Of a DNA stretch of 30,386 nucleotides, positions 8,403 to 18,500 are shown piece by piece (within the stretch, counting starts at the first letter, position 1; each line of letters starts with the position of its first letter). The notes below the pieces were generated by a model. The model ran no database searches. It had not been told where the DNA came from and saw nothing but the letters and a program-made list of their open reading frames with translations. Origin of the DNA: Clostridium sp. OF09-36. Its GTDB lineage: Bacteria > Bacillota > Clostridia > Lachnospirales > Lachnospiraceae. The stretch is taken from NCBI RefSeq assembly GCF_003481985.1, contig NZ_QUMD01000035.1:1-30386 (forward strand), given 5' to 3'. The translations under genes and the position numbers were made by a program.

Positions 8403-10444
8403 ATGGTAGGAAAAAACATACTTAAGGTGCTAATTAAGATATTTTTGATTACTGTTATATTAGAGATAATAGTATTTAATTTCCGGCATTGGGAATCGAT
8501 ATCCTTTCCGCAACTTAAAAAGCCGCTTGTACGTGTGGAACAGGGAATAGAGCCAATCGGGAAGAATCAATATAAGGTAGTAAATACTGACGAAGCGTAT
8601 CTGGATTTAGTGGGTGTACGTGGAAATTTTAAAAATTTATATTTTAATTGCCAACCGGAAACCGGAATTATAACAAATGTAACCATTATGGCAGATGATA
8701 CAGCGAATAGCGCGGGTTTGAATCTTGGTGATGAAGTGATTGTTTCTGCTGTGCCGAGAAGTGATTTTTTGAGATTACACTTAAATGGAGTTTCGAATTA
8801 TATCCGAATCAAGATTAATGAACAAAATGGTTTTTCTTTTTTTCTGGATGATCCAGAAATTAATATAGTTGTACCAATGTTCATTTCATGGATTCGCATG
8901 TGTGTGGTATTTTTATTACTAGTATTAATTAAAACTTTTTCACCAAATTCAGTTGTTTATGCTGAGCGTATGACGATAGATAAAATATGGAAAAAATGTG
9001 GATTAATCATTTTTATCGGATTGCATATAGTTTCTATATTGTTTATAAGTCAGTTGATATTGCCTAATAAATCAATACAAAATGAGATAGACAACGGTTT
9101 GCCGGTACATGGTCAATATAATGAGCTTGCAGATGCGTTGGAAAAAGGTCAGGTATTTCTCGACCGGAAACCACCAAAATCGTTAGAAAATGCAACCAAT
9201 CCATATGATGGGGCTATTCGGTGGAATAGTGTGGTAATTGAGGGTAACGAACATTTTGATATGGATTATGCATATTTTGAGGGACGTTATTATAGTTATT
9301 TTGGTCCGGTTCCTGCAATACTTTTCTTTATTCCATATAAACTTATTACGGGAACACAATGTCGCACATGGGATGTAGTGACGTTGTGTACGATATTATT
9401 TTGTTTGGCTTCTTTTGGCTTGATTTATGTTATTGGAAAAAGATATTTTAGTAATCTTAGCTATGGAATATATTTATTAATGTCGTCCTTCTATTTTTGG
9501 GGAGTGCTGTGATTTATTTAGTATATACAGGAAATGTATATTCTCTTCCTATCATAAGTAGTTTATTGTTTGGAACATTAGGATTGACAATGTGGATAGC
9601 GGCTAGAAAAGATGGATATTTACGAAAGCAATATTTATTAATAGGATCTTTTTTGATCGCTTTGATTATAGGAAGCAGACCGCAGCTTGCAATAATATTA
9701 TTTTTGGCATTTTCAATCTTTGGAAAGGAAATTATAGAAGAACGAGAGTTTTTTTCAAAAAAAGGTGTTATAAACACTTTGCTGGTTATTATCCCATTTC
9801 TCATAATCGGTTGCTCGATGATGTGGTATAATTATGCAAGATTTCATTCACCATTTGATTTTGGTGCAAACTATAACTTAACAAGCAATGATATGACTCA
9901 TCGAGGATTTATATTTGATCGTTTCTTTTTAGGTATATTTTGTTATTTATTGCAGCCGTTAAATATTTCACCCAAATATCCGTTCATGCACATTGTTAAC
10001 ACTTCTAATGATTATTTAGGATTCACGAATATTGAATTTCTATTCGGAGGTTTTTTTGCAATAAATACACTTGCTTTGTGCTGTTTGTTGGTTTTTAAAA
10101 TGAAAAAAGAATTGAAAGAACATGGAATTTATGCAATAAGTGTAGCTAGTATGGTTATGGCTATCGTGATTATGCTATTAGATATTCAAATGGCTGGGCT
10201 AACGCAACGATATATGAGTGATTTTGGTTGGCTAATCATTTTGAGCGCGATAATTCCGATTTTTATGTTGGAAGAAATTGCCAAAGAGCACAAGTTACAG
10301 AAAGCGTTTTGGCAGATACTAAGCATGTTGACTGGAGTGTGCGTGTGTTTAAATTTGTGGACACTTTTAATACCAGAACGATATTTTAGTCTGGTTAGTA
10401 TTCGTCCGACGCTATTTTATGCTATAAAATATTTTCTTTTTTGA
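8403..10444 (+). CDS. Large polytopic membrane glycosyltransferase (GT-C-like), frameshifted
   Basis: One gene read in two frames: 8403-9512, then the frame entered near 9497 and running to 10444. Adding one G to the G4 run at 9499-9502 gives a continuous 680-residue protein (SSFYFWG followed by SAVIYLV). An N-terminal helix is followed by a soluble beta-rich segment (about residues 30-150), then many membrane helices. The segment DYAYFEGRYYSYFGPVP and NPYDGAIRW are typical of uncharacterised polytopic glycosyltransferase-like proteins. Its position between GtrB-like and GtrA genes suggests the periplasmic-side transferase that takes sugar from the lipid carrier. ATG 8403 is preferred over an upstream TTG because GGAG at 8387-8390 precedes it. 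The break could be a sequence error or a real inactivation. Confidence 0.75.
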
Positions 10445-10504
10445 GAGGATTGTTTGGAAATTGCGTGTTTGACAGTGCAGAGAAAAGGGGCATAGCTGGT
10501 ATAA

Positions 10505-10906
10505 ATGGAAGAAAAGTATGGAGAGATTGTACGGTATCTAGTGGTTGGTGTGTTGACAACTGTAGTAAGCCTGGGCACTTATTATGGCTGTGTTTTTACT
10601 TTTTTAAATCCCCAAAGTGCATTACAGCTTCAGTTGGCAAATGTAATTTCCTGGATAGCTGCGGTGACATTTGCATATGTGATGAGCAGAATTTATGTAT
10701 TTCAAAGTAAACGGAAAAATGTAATACAGGAAATACTTTCTTTTTATTCTTCTCGGTTGTTGACATTGCTTATAGACATGGCAATCATGTTTACTATGGT
10801 TACATTATGTGGGATGAATGACAAACTAGCCAAACTGGTTGTTCAGGTAGTGGTAACTGTGGCTAATTATATATTCAGTAAAATGTTTGTGTTTCGGGAA
10901 GAATAA
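10505..10906 (+). CDS. gtrA: GtrA family membrane protein (putative lipid-linked sugar flippase)
   Basis: A 133-residue protein with four predicted membrane helices, the size and topology of the GtrA family. GtrA is thought to flip undecaprenyl-phosphate-linked sugar across the membrane. Visible family features are the opening YGEIVRYLVVGVLTTVVSL, LANVISWIAAVTFAYVMSRIYVF in the middle and a C-terminal VANYIFSKMFVFR. Start ATG 10505 follows AAGGGG about a dozen bases upstream. It lies 60 bases after the large transferase-like gene and completes a GtrB/transferase/GtrA set. Confidence in the family is high; its transported sugar is unknown. Confidence 0.88.
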   Translation: MEEKYGEIVRYLVVGVLTTVVSLGTYYGCVFTFLNPQSALQLQLANVISWIAAVTFAYVMSRIYVFQSKRKNVIQEILSFYSSRLLTLLIDMAIMFTMVTLCGMNDKLAKLVVQVVVTVANYIFSKMFVFREE

Positions 10907-10938
10907 ACTATAGCAATGAATGTTACGGGGGTTAAACC

Positions 10939-10975
10939 ATTGGAGTTCTACTAAAGACGATAAAGAAACTCCAAT
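10939..10975 (+). promoter_or_regulatory. Inverted repeat before the double acyltransferase gene
   Basis: Perfect 9-base arms ATTGGAGTT (10939-10947) and AACTCCAAT (10967-10975) flank a 19-base loop, starting 33 bases after the gtrA stop and ending 24 bases before the next start codon. There is no T-run after the right arm, so it is not a standard terminator. It might be an RNA structure, attenuator or operator controlling the downstream gene. Role is inferred only. Confidence 0.35.
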
Positions 10976-10998
10976 ATTTGGGCGACAAAGGAATGAAT

Positions 10999-13020
10999 AT
11001 GAGAGAAAAGTGGATTGATAATGCAAAAGGAATAGCAATATTATTGGTTATTATTGGTCATGTGAGCGGTGGACTCACAGGTATAATGAAGTTTAACTGG
11101 GTATATGGAGTTCATCTGGTTATGTTTTTTGTTCTTAGTGGATATACCTTTAAAAAGAGAAGTTTTACTGCAGAATACGTGAATGGAAAATTTTTAAGAC
11201 TAATGAAACCATATTTTTATACATGCATTGCTATATTAGTGACAGATATGTTTAATGTATGCGTTATATTAGGGGATGGATCCATCGCTACAATTAGCGG
11301 TGTTATTGCTTTGGATTTAGTAAGAAGTTTTTTTGCATCAGGATCAATTACAACATTTGGAAATATAGAATTAGGCACACGCATCGGAGCAATCTGGTTT
11401 TTGCCGGCTATGTTTTTCGCACTAATTATGTTTCAAATGCTTTTAAATTATATTAATGATGATAGAAAGCTTGGATTATCTGTAACTGTAATCGCCTTAT
11501 TGGGATATATAACAGCAAGGTTTATCTGGTTCCCATTTAGTATTCAGTCAGGAATGATGGCTCTTTTTTTTATCTGGATTGGATATGAATTAAAAAAATA
11601 TAGTGTTCTTCAAAAAATAAAAGGATATCATTATGCGATAGCACAAATAATTTTTTTATTTGGAATTCATTATGGCTTTTGCATGGTAGATTTTGCAACT
11701 GCGAACGTAAATGATATTTTTCTTTCACCGATAGTCGGATTATCGGGATGTTTGCTGATTTATTTGATTTCCAAACTCAATGTAAACGGAAGAATTTTAG
11801 CATACATTGGTCAGATATCACTTTCAATTCTTTGTGTGCATTTATATGCCCTGGAAGTTATGGGATGGTATTTTGAGCAAATCTTGGTGAAATCGGAGTT
11901 TGAAGGAGATGCCAGGATTTGGTTGCTTATAATGTTAGAAATTGTTTTTGCGGTAGGAATTGCGATAATAATAACTTACGTGAAAAATGTCTGGAATAGA
12001 TACAGCGAGTTCCTGAAAGGTAAAGTATACAATTTGTCTGGTTATGTTGAAGACAATAGGTCTATTGATATTACAAATGGAATTTTAATAATCTTAATCT
12101 TGATAGGAGATTTTGCAATTGATGGAAGGTTGAGAATGATAATCTATTCTTGCCATATTATTGCATTTGTATTATTGTCAGGTTATTTATATGGAATAAA
12201 TTCATTGCAATTAATAAAAAAACTTGTACGCTTTTTCTTGATTCCGTATGGCGTTTTGGTTTTGTGCTTTGTGATTACAAATTATAAAATATGGAATAGC
12301 TCCTTTTTGATTAAAACCGCTATGAAGTATCTGGTCGGCAATTCATTTTCTGGAAATTTATCGACAGGTGATTCCGTAGGGCCTATTTGGTTTGTATTGA
12401 TGCTGATTCTTGTTCACCTTATATATATGGCAATTACTCAATGGATTGAAACACCTTTATTAAAAACTGCGTTGATTTTGGTGATTTGGGGAATTGGTAT
12501 TGTATTGGGAAAAATTGGCTGTTGGCTTCCGTGGAGTGCAGATGTCGCATTTTATTGTTTGATTTTTTTCCATATAGGTTATTTGTGCAAACGATATGAT
12601 GTTTTAAATATGGTATCGACGATACATGGGCTTTACTTTTTGTTAGTTCCTGTTTGGGCGTATATGATATACACTTCTGGAATGGAATTAGCAATTCGAA
12701 ATTATGGACACTACGGGCTCACGATTCTTGGGGCAACTGCAGGGACTTTGATGATATATATGCTTGCAGCATATATTGGGGATAATTTACTGTTTGTTAG
12801 AGCAATACTTAGACTAGCTGGAAAAAATGCAATGATTGTACTGATAATTCATACATTGTATGATGAAAAAATTGCTGATTTTGTGTCTAAAAGATTTGAT
12901 GTGGATCATGTTCCGTCTATGATTTGCAGGATTACAATACAATTAGTAGTGGCAATTGGAATAGGTGGGATACTTGTTATAATAAAGAAATTTTCGAATA
13001 GAAAAATTTTGAAGTGCTGA
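10999..13020 (+). CDS. Tandem acyltransferase 3 protein, second domain lacking the family histidine
   Basis: A 673-residue membrane protein made of two acyltransferase 3 units. Unit one (residues about 1-340) opens with WIDNAKGIAILLVIIGHV, with the expected histidine at residue 21, then VHLVMFFVLSGYTFK and LSILCVHLYAL. Unit two begins at SIDITNGILIILILIGDF (from residue 355), where aspartate 371 stands in place of that histidine, yet CHIIAFVLLSGYLYG and a C-terminal VLIIHTLYD remain. So the second unit looks like a catalytically degenerate copy kept for structure or binding. ATG 10999 is chosen because AAAGGA at 10987-10992 sits six bases before it; TTG 10978 and ATG 10993 are worse placed. 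It probably acylates the glycan made by the neighbouring genes. It is the last glycan gene before an unrelated block. Confidence 0.82.
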   Translation: MREKWIDNAKGIAILLVIIGHVSGGLTGIMKFNWVYGVHLVMFFVLSGYTFKKRSFTAEYVNGKFLRLMKPYFYTCIAILVTDMFNVCVILGDGSIATISGVIALDLVRSFFASGSITTFGNIELGTRIGAIWFLPAMFFALIMFQMLLNYINDDRKLGLSVTVIALLGYITARFIWFPFSIQSGMMALFFIWIGYELKKYSVLQKIKGYHYAIAQIIFLFGIHYGFCMVDFATANVNDIFLSPIVGLSGCLLIYLISKLNVNGRILAYIGQISLSILCVHLYALEVMGWYFEQILVKSEFEGDARIWLLIMLEIVFAVGIAIIITYVKNVWNRYSEFLKGKVYNLSGYVEDNRSIDITNGILIILILIGDFAIDGRLRMIIYSCHIIAFVLLSGYLYGINSLQLIKKLVRFFLIPYGVLVLCFVITNYKIWNSSFLIKTAMKYLVGNSFSGNLSTGDSVGPIWFVLMLILVHLIYMAITQWIETPLLKTALILVIWGIGIVLGKIGCWLPWSADVAFYCLIFFHIGYLCKRYDVLNMVSTIHGLYFLLVPVWAYMIYTSGMELAIRNYGHYGLTILGATAGTLMIYMLAAYIGDNLLFVRAILRLAGKNAMIVLIIHTLYDEKIADFVSKRFDVDHVPSMICRITIQLVVAIGIGGILVIIKKFSNRKILKC

Positions 13021-13028
13021 TTTTGCTG

Positions 13029-13065
13029 TGCCGTGCTGGGATTTTATATTATTCCCGGCATGGCA
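13029..13065. other. Strong GC-rich hairpin downstream of the acyltransferase
   Basis: Arms 13029-13041 and 13053-13065 form a 13-pair stem with two G-U pairs in RNA and an 11-base AT-only loop, starting eight bases after the stop codon. It contrasts with the AT-rich surroundings. No U-tract follows on either strand, so it may be an atypical terminator, an RNA-stabilising end or a mobile repeat. It also marks the left boundary of the defence-like block. The remainder of 13066-13221 shows no convincing gene; a GAGGA ribosome binding site at 13209-13213 serves the next gene. Confidence 0.45.
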
Positions 13066-13221
13066 GCATATAGTTATCGTGGCTTTGTTTGATGAGCAGA
13101 ATTGCTGCTTTTGAAACAAGATTATGATATGGAAGGCATTTGCGGCTGTTGACAAGATAGTGGTATGTGAAGAAAGCAAAGTGTTTTTCAATACAATACA
13201 CAGGAAAAGAGGACTTTTTAA

Positions 13222-15257
13222 TTGGAATGTAGTAGTTATTTAAGACTGGCATTGATGTTTGGGGAAAATAAAGCAAGTACATTCAATAAAAACTTGGAAA
13301 AAATGATAGCCCTTGTTTTGTTTGATAAATACAATACGGGGTTGACAATTACCGATATTATTGCGGATATCAGGGATAAATATGCACTTGATTTTTCGGA
13401 TTCCGAAATAATTGGGACTATTTATAATAAAAATCAGAATAGGATTATTCAAATCAATGAAACGAGAGATGAAGTGCTTAAGGCATATTCTATAACCCCC
13501 GAAGAATATGAAAAAATCAGAAAGAAAACAGATGACTCCTCGATTAGAAAAATCGTGGAACTGTTTTTAAAGGAGCATGAAGAACTTGATATTTCGGAAA
13601 AGACATTTTGTGATTTGCTGGTAAAATATCTTTATGATGTGTTCAATTCCAATGCCGAAACAATACAGGCCCTGATGAATGGCGAACATCTGGGGATGAA
13701 AGCGGCAAATTGTGATTATTCTACGGATGAAAAGAAAATTCTGAATGCATTCATTTACTGGGATAATCTGGACAAGAACCGGTGTGTTTATCAGTTGATT
13801 TCGTGCTGCTTTGATTATTGTATGATGACAGTACGCAAAGATAAAACTGTTTATCAAACCATTTTTAATCAGAAGAAATTTTATCTTGACACGAATATTG
13901 TATTCCGGCTGATGGGATTAAATAATGAAAAACGGAACTGGTAATTGATGCGTTTATTTTGAAATGCAGGGAAACTGGAGTTGAGATATTATATTCAAAC
14001 CACACAAGAAGTGAGTTAAACGATACCATTCGTTATTATGTTGGTCAGATCAAGGCATTGCTGGCAGATTCAGCACCACTTTCGGTTCGTGCGATATCGT
14101 GTCTGGATGATAGAATGAGCAACAGTGCTTTTTACGAACAGTATGTAGAATGGACGAAAGATCCTGTTAACAGAACCAGCGATTACAGTTCCTTTGAACG
14201 GGATTTACGAATGCGGACATCCAAAATTTTATCCCGATTCAAACAAGTCACATTCGATGATTATTCCGGTCGGAACAAAAAGGAATACGCGGAACAGTTC
14301 GAATCGTTAAAGCAGTACAAAATTGAACATAGAAGAAATACCTATGATCCTTCCATAAAGGCAGATATTAATAATTATCTGTACATACAGGAACGGAATC
14401 GAGAAAAAAAGGGAGAAAACTTCTTTGCGACAGATCACTATCTGATCACAGCGGATCATGCCTTTTCCGGATGGGAAAGGGAAAAACGACCGGGAGCAAT
14501 TCCCACCGTTGTTCTGCCGAGTGTATGGTATTCAATCATTCTTCAGTATGCGGGCAGAACAACAGCAGATGATTACTCTGCTTTTACAAGATTCCTGAAT
14601 TTTAGTTTTTCAGAGAATGAGCCTGCCGATGCAAGAAAAATGGAAATATTGAAGTCGGTTATTGCATTACAGGAACCGGTTGATATGAAAGAAACGATTA
14701 TTTTTGATATAGCGGAGAAACTGCAGCATGACTATAAAGATTTAAATTCCGAACAAATCGTGGAAATTTCACATCAGTATGTGATCAATCAGATTTTAGC
14801 TGAGGAAAATGAAAAAGCAAAACGGGAAACAGCAGCTGCAGTAGAGGCGGAAAAGGATAAGGCAGACGCTCAGGTGAATGCCTTAATGAATGAAAATGCA
14901 TACCTTGAGCAGCAATTAAAAGAAAGCGTTGAAAAAACGAAGGCGGAACAAAGGCAGAAATATATCGATTCAGAAACAGATATAAGAACAAAACGCCGAC
15001 TAAAAATATATGGTGTGGTTACGGGCGGCTTGGTCATAGGATTTCTGGTACTGATATTTATAACAGGGAAATGGGTGTTTTCAGTTAATGAGGTTACAGA
15101 GAAAGTGCAAATACGCTATGATTATATTAAGTATCTGTTGGATGTGTTATATGTAGTCGTTTCTGTTGTGATTGTATCATTTGGCTTTAAAGGACTCAAT
15201 GAAGATAAGATCAGAGCTTCTGTTCGAAAGAAACTGGAGAAAGAATGGAAAGAATAG
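13222..15257 (+). CDS. PIN-like nuclease domain protein with coiled coil and two C-terminal membrane helices, frameshifted
   Basis: Two frames (13222-13944, then a frame running through 13959 to 15257) join into 678 residues if one A is added to the A5 run at 13928-13932. An alpha-helical N-terminal region (1-215) precedes KKFYLDTNIVFRL, with aspartate 223 as the likely first PIN metal ligand. Candidate partners are E265 in TRSELND, and D405 and D412 in ATDHYLITADHAF. A long helical insertion separates them. A charged coiled coil follows (about 530-590), then helices near 598-620 and 638-660. So an RNase-like domain may be tethered to the membrane. TTG 13222 has a GAGGA site eight bases upstream. 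The PIN call rests on motif reading only. The neighbouring NTPases suggest a defence or stress role. Confidence 0.6.
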
Positions 15258-15305
15258 GTGATGCTTACAGTGTATAGAGACCGTCATGAGCAGAAAGGAA
15301 TAAGC

Positions 15306-15525
15306 GTGAAACTATCATTAAGGAATATTGCGAAAGTGGAGCAGGCTGACATTGAAATCAATGGAATCACGGTAATTGCCAAATAATACGGGAAAGAGCA
15401 CTGTGGGAAGAGCTTTGTTTGCAGTGTTCAATAGCTTTTACGATATTGAAAATCAGGTAAAAGAGCAGCGAGAGGATAGTATCGAAAAATCGCTGGATCG
15501 GTTGCTTGATAAAATTGTGCACTAG
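15306..15525 (+). pseudogene. N-terminal stump of an AAA/SMC-like ATPase
   Basis: GTG 15306, with AAAGGA upstream, opens a frame reading KLSLRNIAKVEQADIEING and VIA, then stops at 15384-15386. The next frame continues NNTGKSTVGRALFAVFNSF to a stop at 15523-15525. Joined, this is the N-terminus of an ABC/AAA ATPase (a RecF/SMC-like first strand and Walker A). About five bases of the P-loop (expected G-E before NNTGKS) are missing and everything after about 70 residues is absent. Unlike the other frame breaks here, this is not a simple homopolymer case, so I regard it as a true remnant. Its stop overlaps the ribosome binding site of the following NTPase gene. Confidence 0.65.
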
Positions 15526-15533
15526 GAGCATAT

Positions 15534-18500
15534 ATGTTGAGGAGCTGTTTTCTATTGAGAAAAAATTTTAAGAGAAAACTTGAGAAGCAAAAGAAGTTCT
15601 TTTTTGAAAAACTTACACCAGTTAAAAATGCAGATATAGCGGTGTATGAAGAAGCAATAGATTTTGTTTTTGAAAATCCGGATATTACAAATGTAGCTGT
15701 TTCAGGCGCTTATAGCGCCGGTAAGAGCAGCATCATTGAGTCATATAAAGAAAAACACAAAAAACAAAAATTCCTGCATATTTCATTAGCTCATTTTGAA
15801 TCAATTGATAATAATGAAGAGAATTCTTTGGTGGATGAGTCAGTACTTGAAGGGAAGATATTAAATCAATTGATTCATCAAATTCCAGTAAAAAGGATAC
15901 CGCAAACAAATTTCCGGGTAAAAAGAAGCATTAGACTGTGGAACATGGTATTAACGACATTATTAGCCTGTTCTCTCATTGGGAGCATCGTTTTTCTATC
16001 TTTATTAGGTAAAATAAAAGAATTGATAAACGAGATTTCAAAAGAAAATACAGAAGCATTCGTGTTAAAAATCACGAGTCCATATGTAATCATGAGAGTC
16101 TCTGCGGTACTTGTTGTCAGTTGTGCGATTTGCATATTTATGCTTGTAAAACTCCAGAGAAACAGGAATCTGTTACATAAAGTCACGCTTCAGGGAAATA
16201 CCATTGAAATTTTTGAAACGAAAGATGAATCTTATTTCGATAAATACTTAAATGAAGTATTATATCTTTTCGAACAAGTGGATGCGGATGTAATTGTTTT
16301 TGAAGATATGGATCGGTTTAACACATCTCAGATTTTCGAACGGTTGCGAGAAGTGAATAACCTGACGAATGCGCAGAAAAAGAATACATTTAAATTCAAG
16401 ATTTGGAATAGATTAAAAAGATTTAAAATATGTGAAAACAGACTAACTCTATATAAACCATTGAGATTTTTTTATTTATTGAGAGACGATATTTTTACTA
16501 CGAAAGACAGAACAAAATTTTTTGATTATATCATACCAATTGTACCAATCGTGGATAGTTCGAACTCATATGAGCAATTTATACGACATTTAAAGCAGGG
16601 AAATATATACGAACGATTTGATACTGTTTTTTTGCAGAAATTGTCATTGTATATAGATGATATGAGGGTGTTAAAAAATGTATATAATGAATTTGTTGTT
16701 TATATGAACCGGTTAGATAATACAGAACTGAACTGGGATAAGATGTTATCGATCGTAGTGTACAAAAATATATTTCCCAGAGATTTTGCAAACCTTCAGC
16801 TTGGAACAGGATATGTACATGAACTTTTTAAGAGGAAGGAGCAGATACGGGAGAAAAAAGTCGAAGAATTAAAATTAAAAAAACAACAAATTGTAGATCA
16901 AATAAATGAGATGGAAGCAGAGTTTTTAAATAGCGGGGAGGAACTTGATTATATATATGATGAAAAAAGCAAGGAAATAAGATCTCGGTATTATTATAAT
17001 CAAAGAGACGAAAAAATTGCTGAATTAAATGCGGAAAAATCCAGAAGGCAGGAAATAATCGAGGCACGCAAAAATGGTGCTATTGCACAATATGAAGAAA
17101 AAATCGCAGAGATCGAACAGGCAATTAAACGTGCAAGAGCAGAGCATTTAAGCGAGTTGATAACAAGAGATACTGAGAGGTCGGTATTTTCAGTTTCCGG
17201 TAGTAATCTTCCTGGGGAACCGGAGGACTATAATGAGATAAAAAGAAGTCATTATTTTGATCTGTTAAAATTTCTTATACGGAATGCGTATATAGATGAG
17301 ACATATAATGACTATATGACGTATTTCTATGAGGACAGTTTATCTGCACAGGATAAGCGCTTTTTGAGAAGAATTACAGATAAGAGAGGAGCTGATTACG
17401 AATATTCCTTAAAGGATGTACGGAAAATACTATCTTCATCCGTTTTGCGGATAGTAGATTTTCACGAGGAGGAAACGTTAAATTTTGATCTGGTAAATGG
17501 TATGTTGGAAAACCAGAATATTCCAGAATATCAAGAATATCTGTCAGCATTAATGGAGCAATTACAGGATAAAAAATGTGTAGATTTTATCTCAAAATTC
17601 TATGATAACTGTAAAGTTAAAACAGCTTTTCTCGAAAAACTATACAGGCAATGGCCGGCATTTTTTAATTATATAACCTTGAATAAGAACATGTATTCGA
17701 AACAGATTCGGGAAATTTCTTTCGGAACATTATGTCTGGATGAAACCATGATACGAAGTGTCAATGTGGGAAACTGTCTGACAGATTATATATCGTCTCA
17801 AGCAGATTATTTAAATATGCAGGAAAGTGGGACAGATGCAGATCAGAAAAAAATAATTTCGAGGTTTATCTTTTTGAACGTGTCATTCCAATCGATAGAC
17901 TGCGAAACTGTCGATGCTGTTTTGTTTGATGGTGTATATGAAAACAGTTTGTATGAATTAACTTATGAGAACATTCAATTAATGCTTGACAAAAAATATA
18001 ACAAGGTTTCTCTTGATGATATAAAGTACAAGAATTATTCAACAATTCAATCACTGCCGGAATCACCATTGGCGATGTATGTTGCAAATCATATGAATGA
18101 TTACTTGAAGGTGATACTGGAGAACTGCGGAGAAGAGATTGCCGATTCAGAAAAAACAGCGATAGATGTATTGAATGATCAAGCGGTTGGATTACAGGAA
18201 AAAACAAGGTATTTAAGCTTGTTGAGTACGATGATTTCTGATATATCTCAGGTGAATGAAAAAGAACTTTGGTCTCTTATGATAGAAAAAGGAATTGTAA
18301 AAAGAACCGTTTTGAATGTTATGAATTATTTCCTTGCAAATGCGTTGGATGACACATTGACAACATATATGAATGGATTTGACGTATCTATAGATTATTC
18401 CAGTATAAGAGATGTTTTTGGTGCTGCGGATGTAAAATCGTTCTTTGATGCTATAGCAGTAAATAATAATATCGAATTGGGCAGATATGAAAAAATACTA

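Noticed and set aside
10441..10710. A plus-strand open frame overlapping the start of gtrA
   Set aside because: Cys-rich random-looking translation in another frame of the clear GtrA gene.
13149..13198. TTGACA at 13149 and TACAAT at 13193 as a promoter for the PIN-like gene
   Set aside because: The two hexamers are 38 bases apart, far from the 16-18 needed, and neither has a partner at the right distance.
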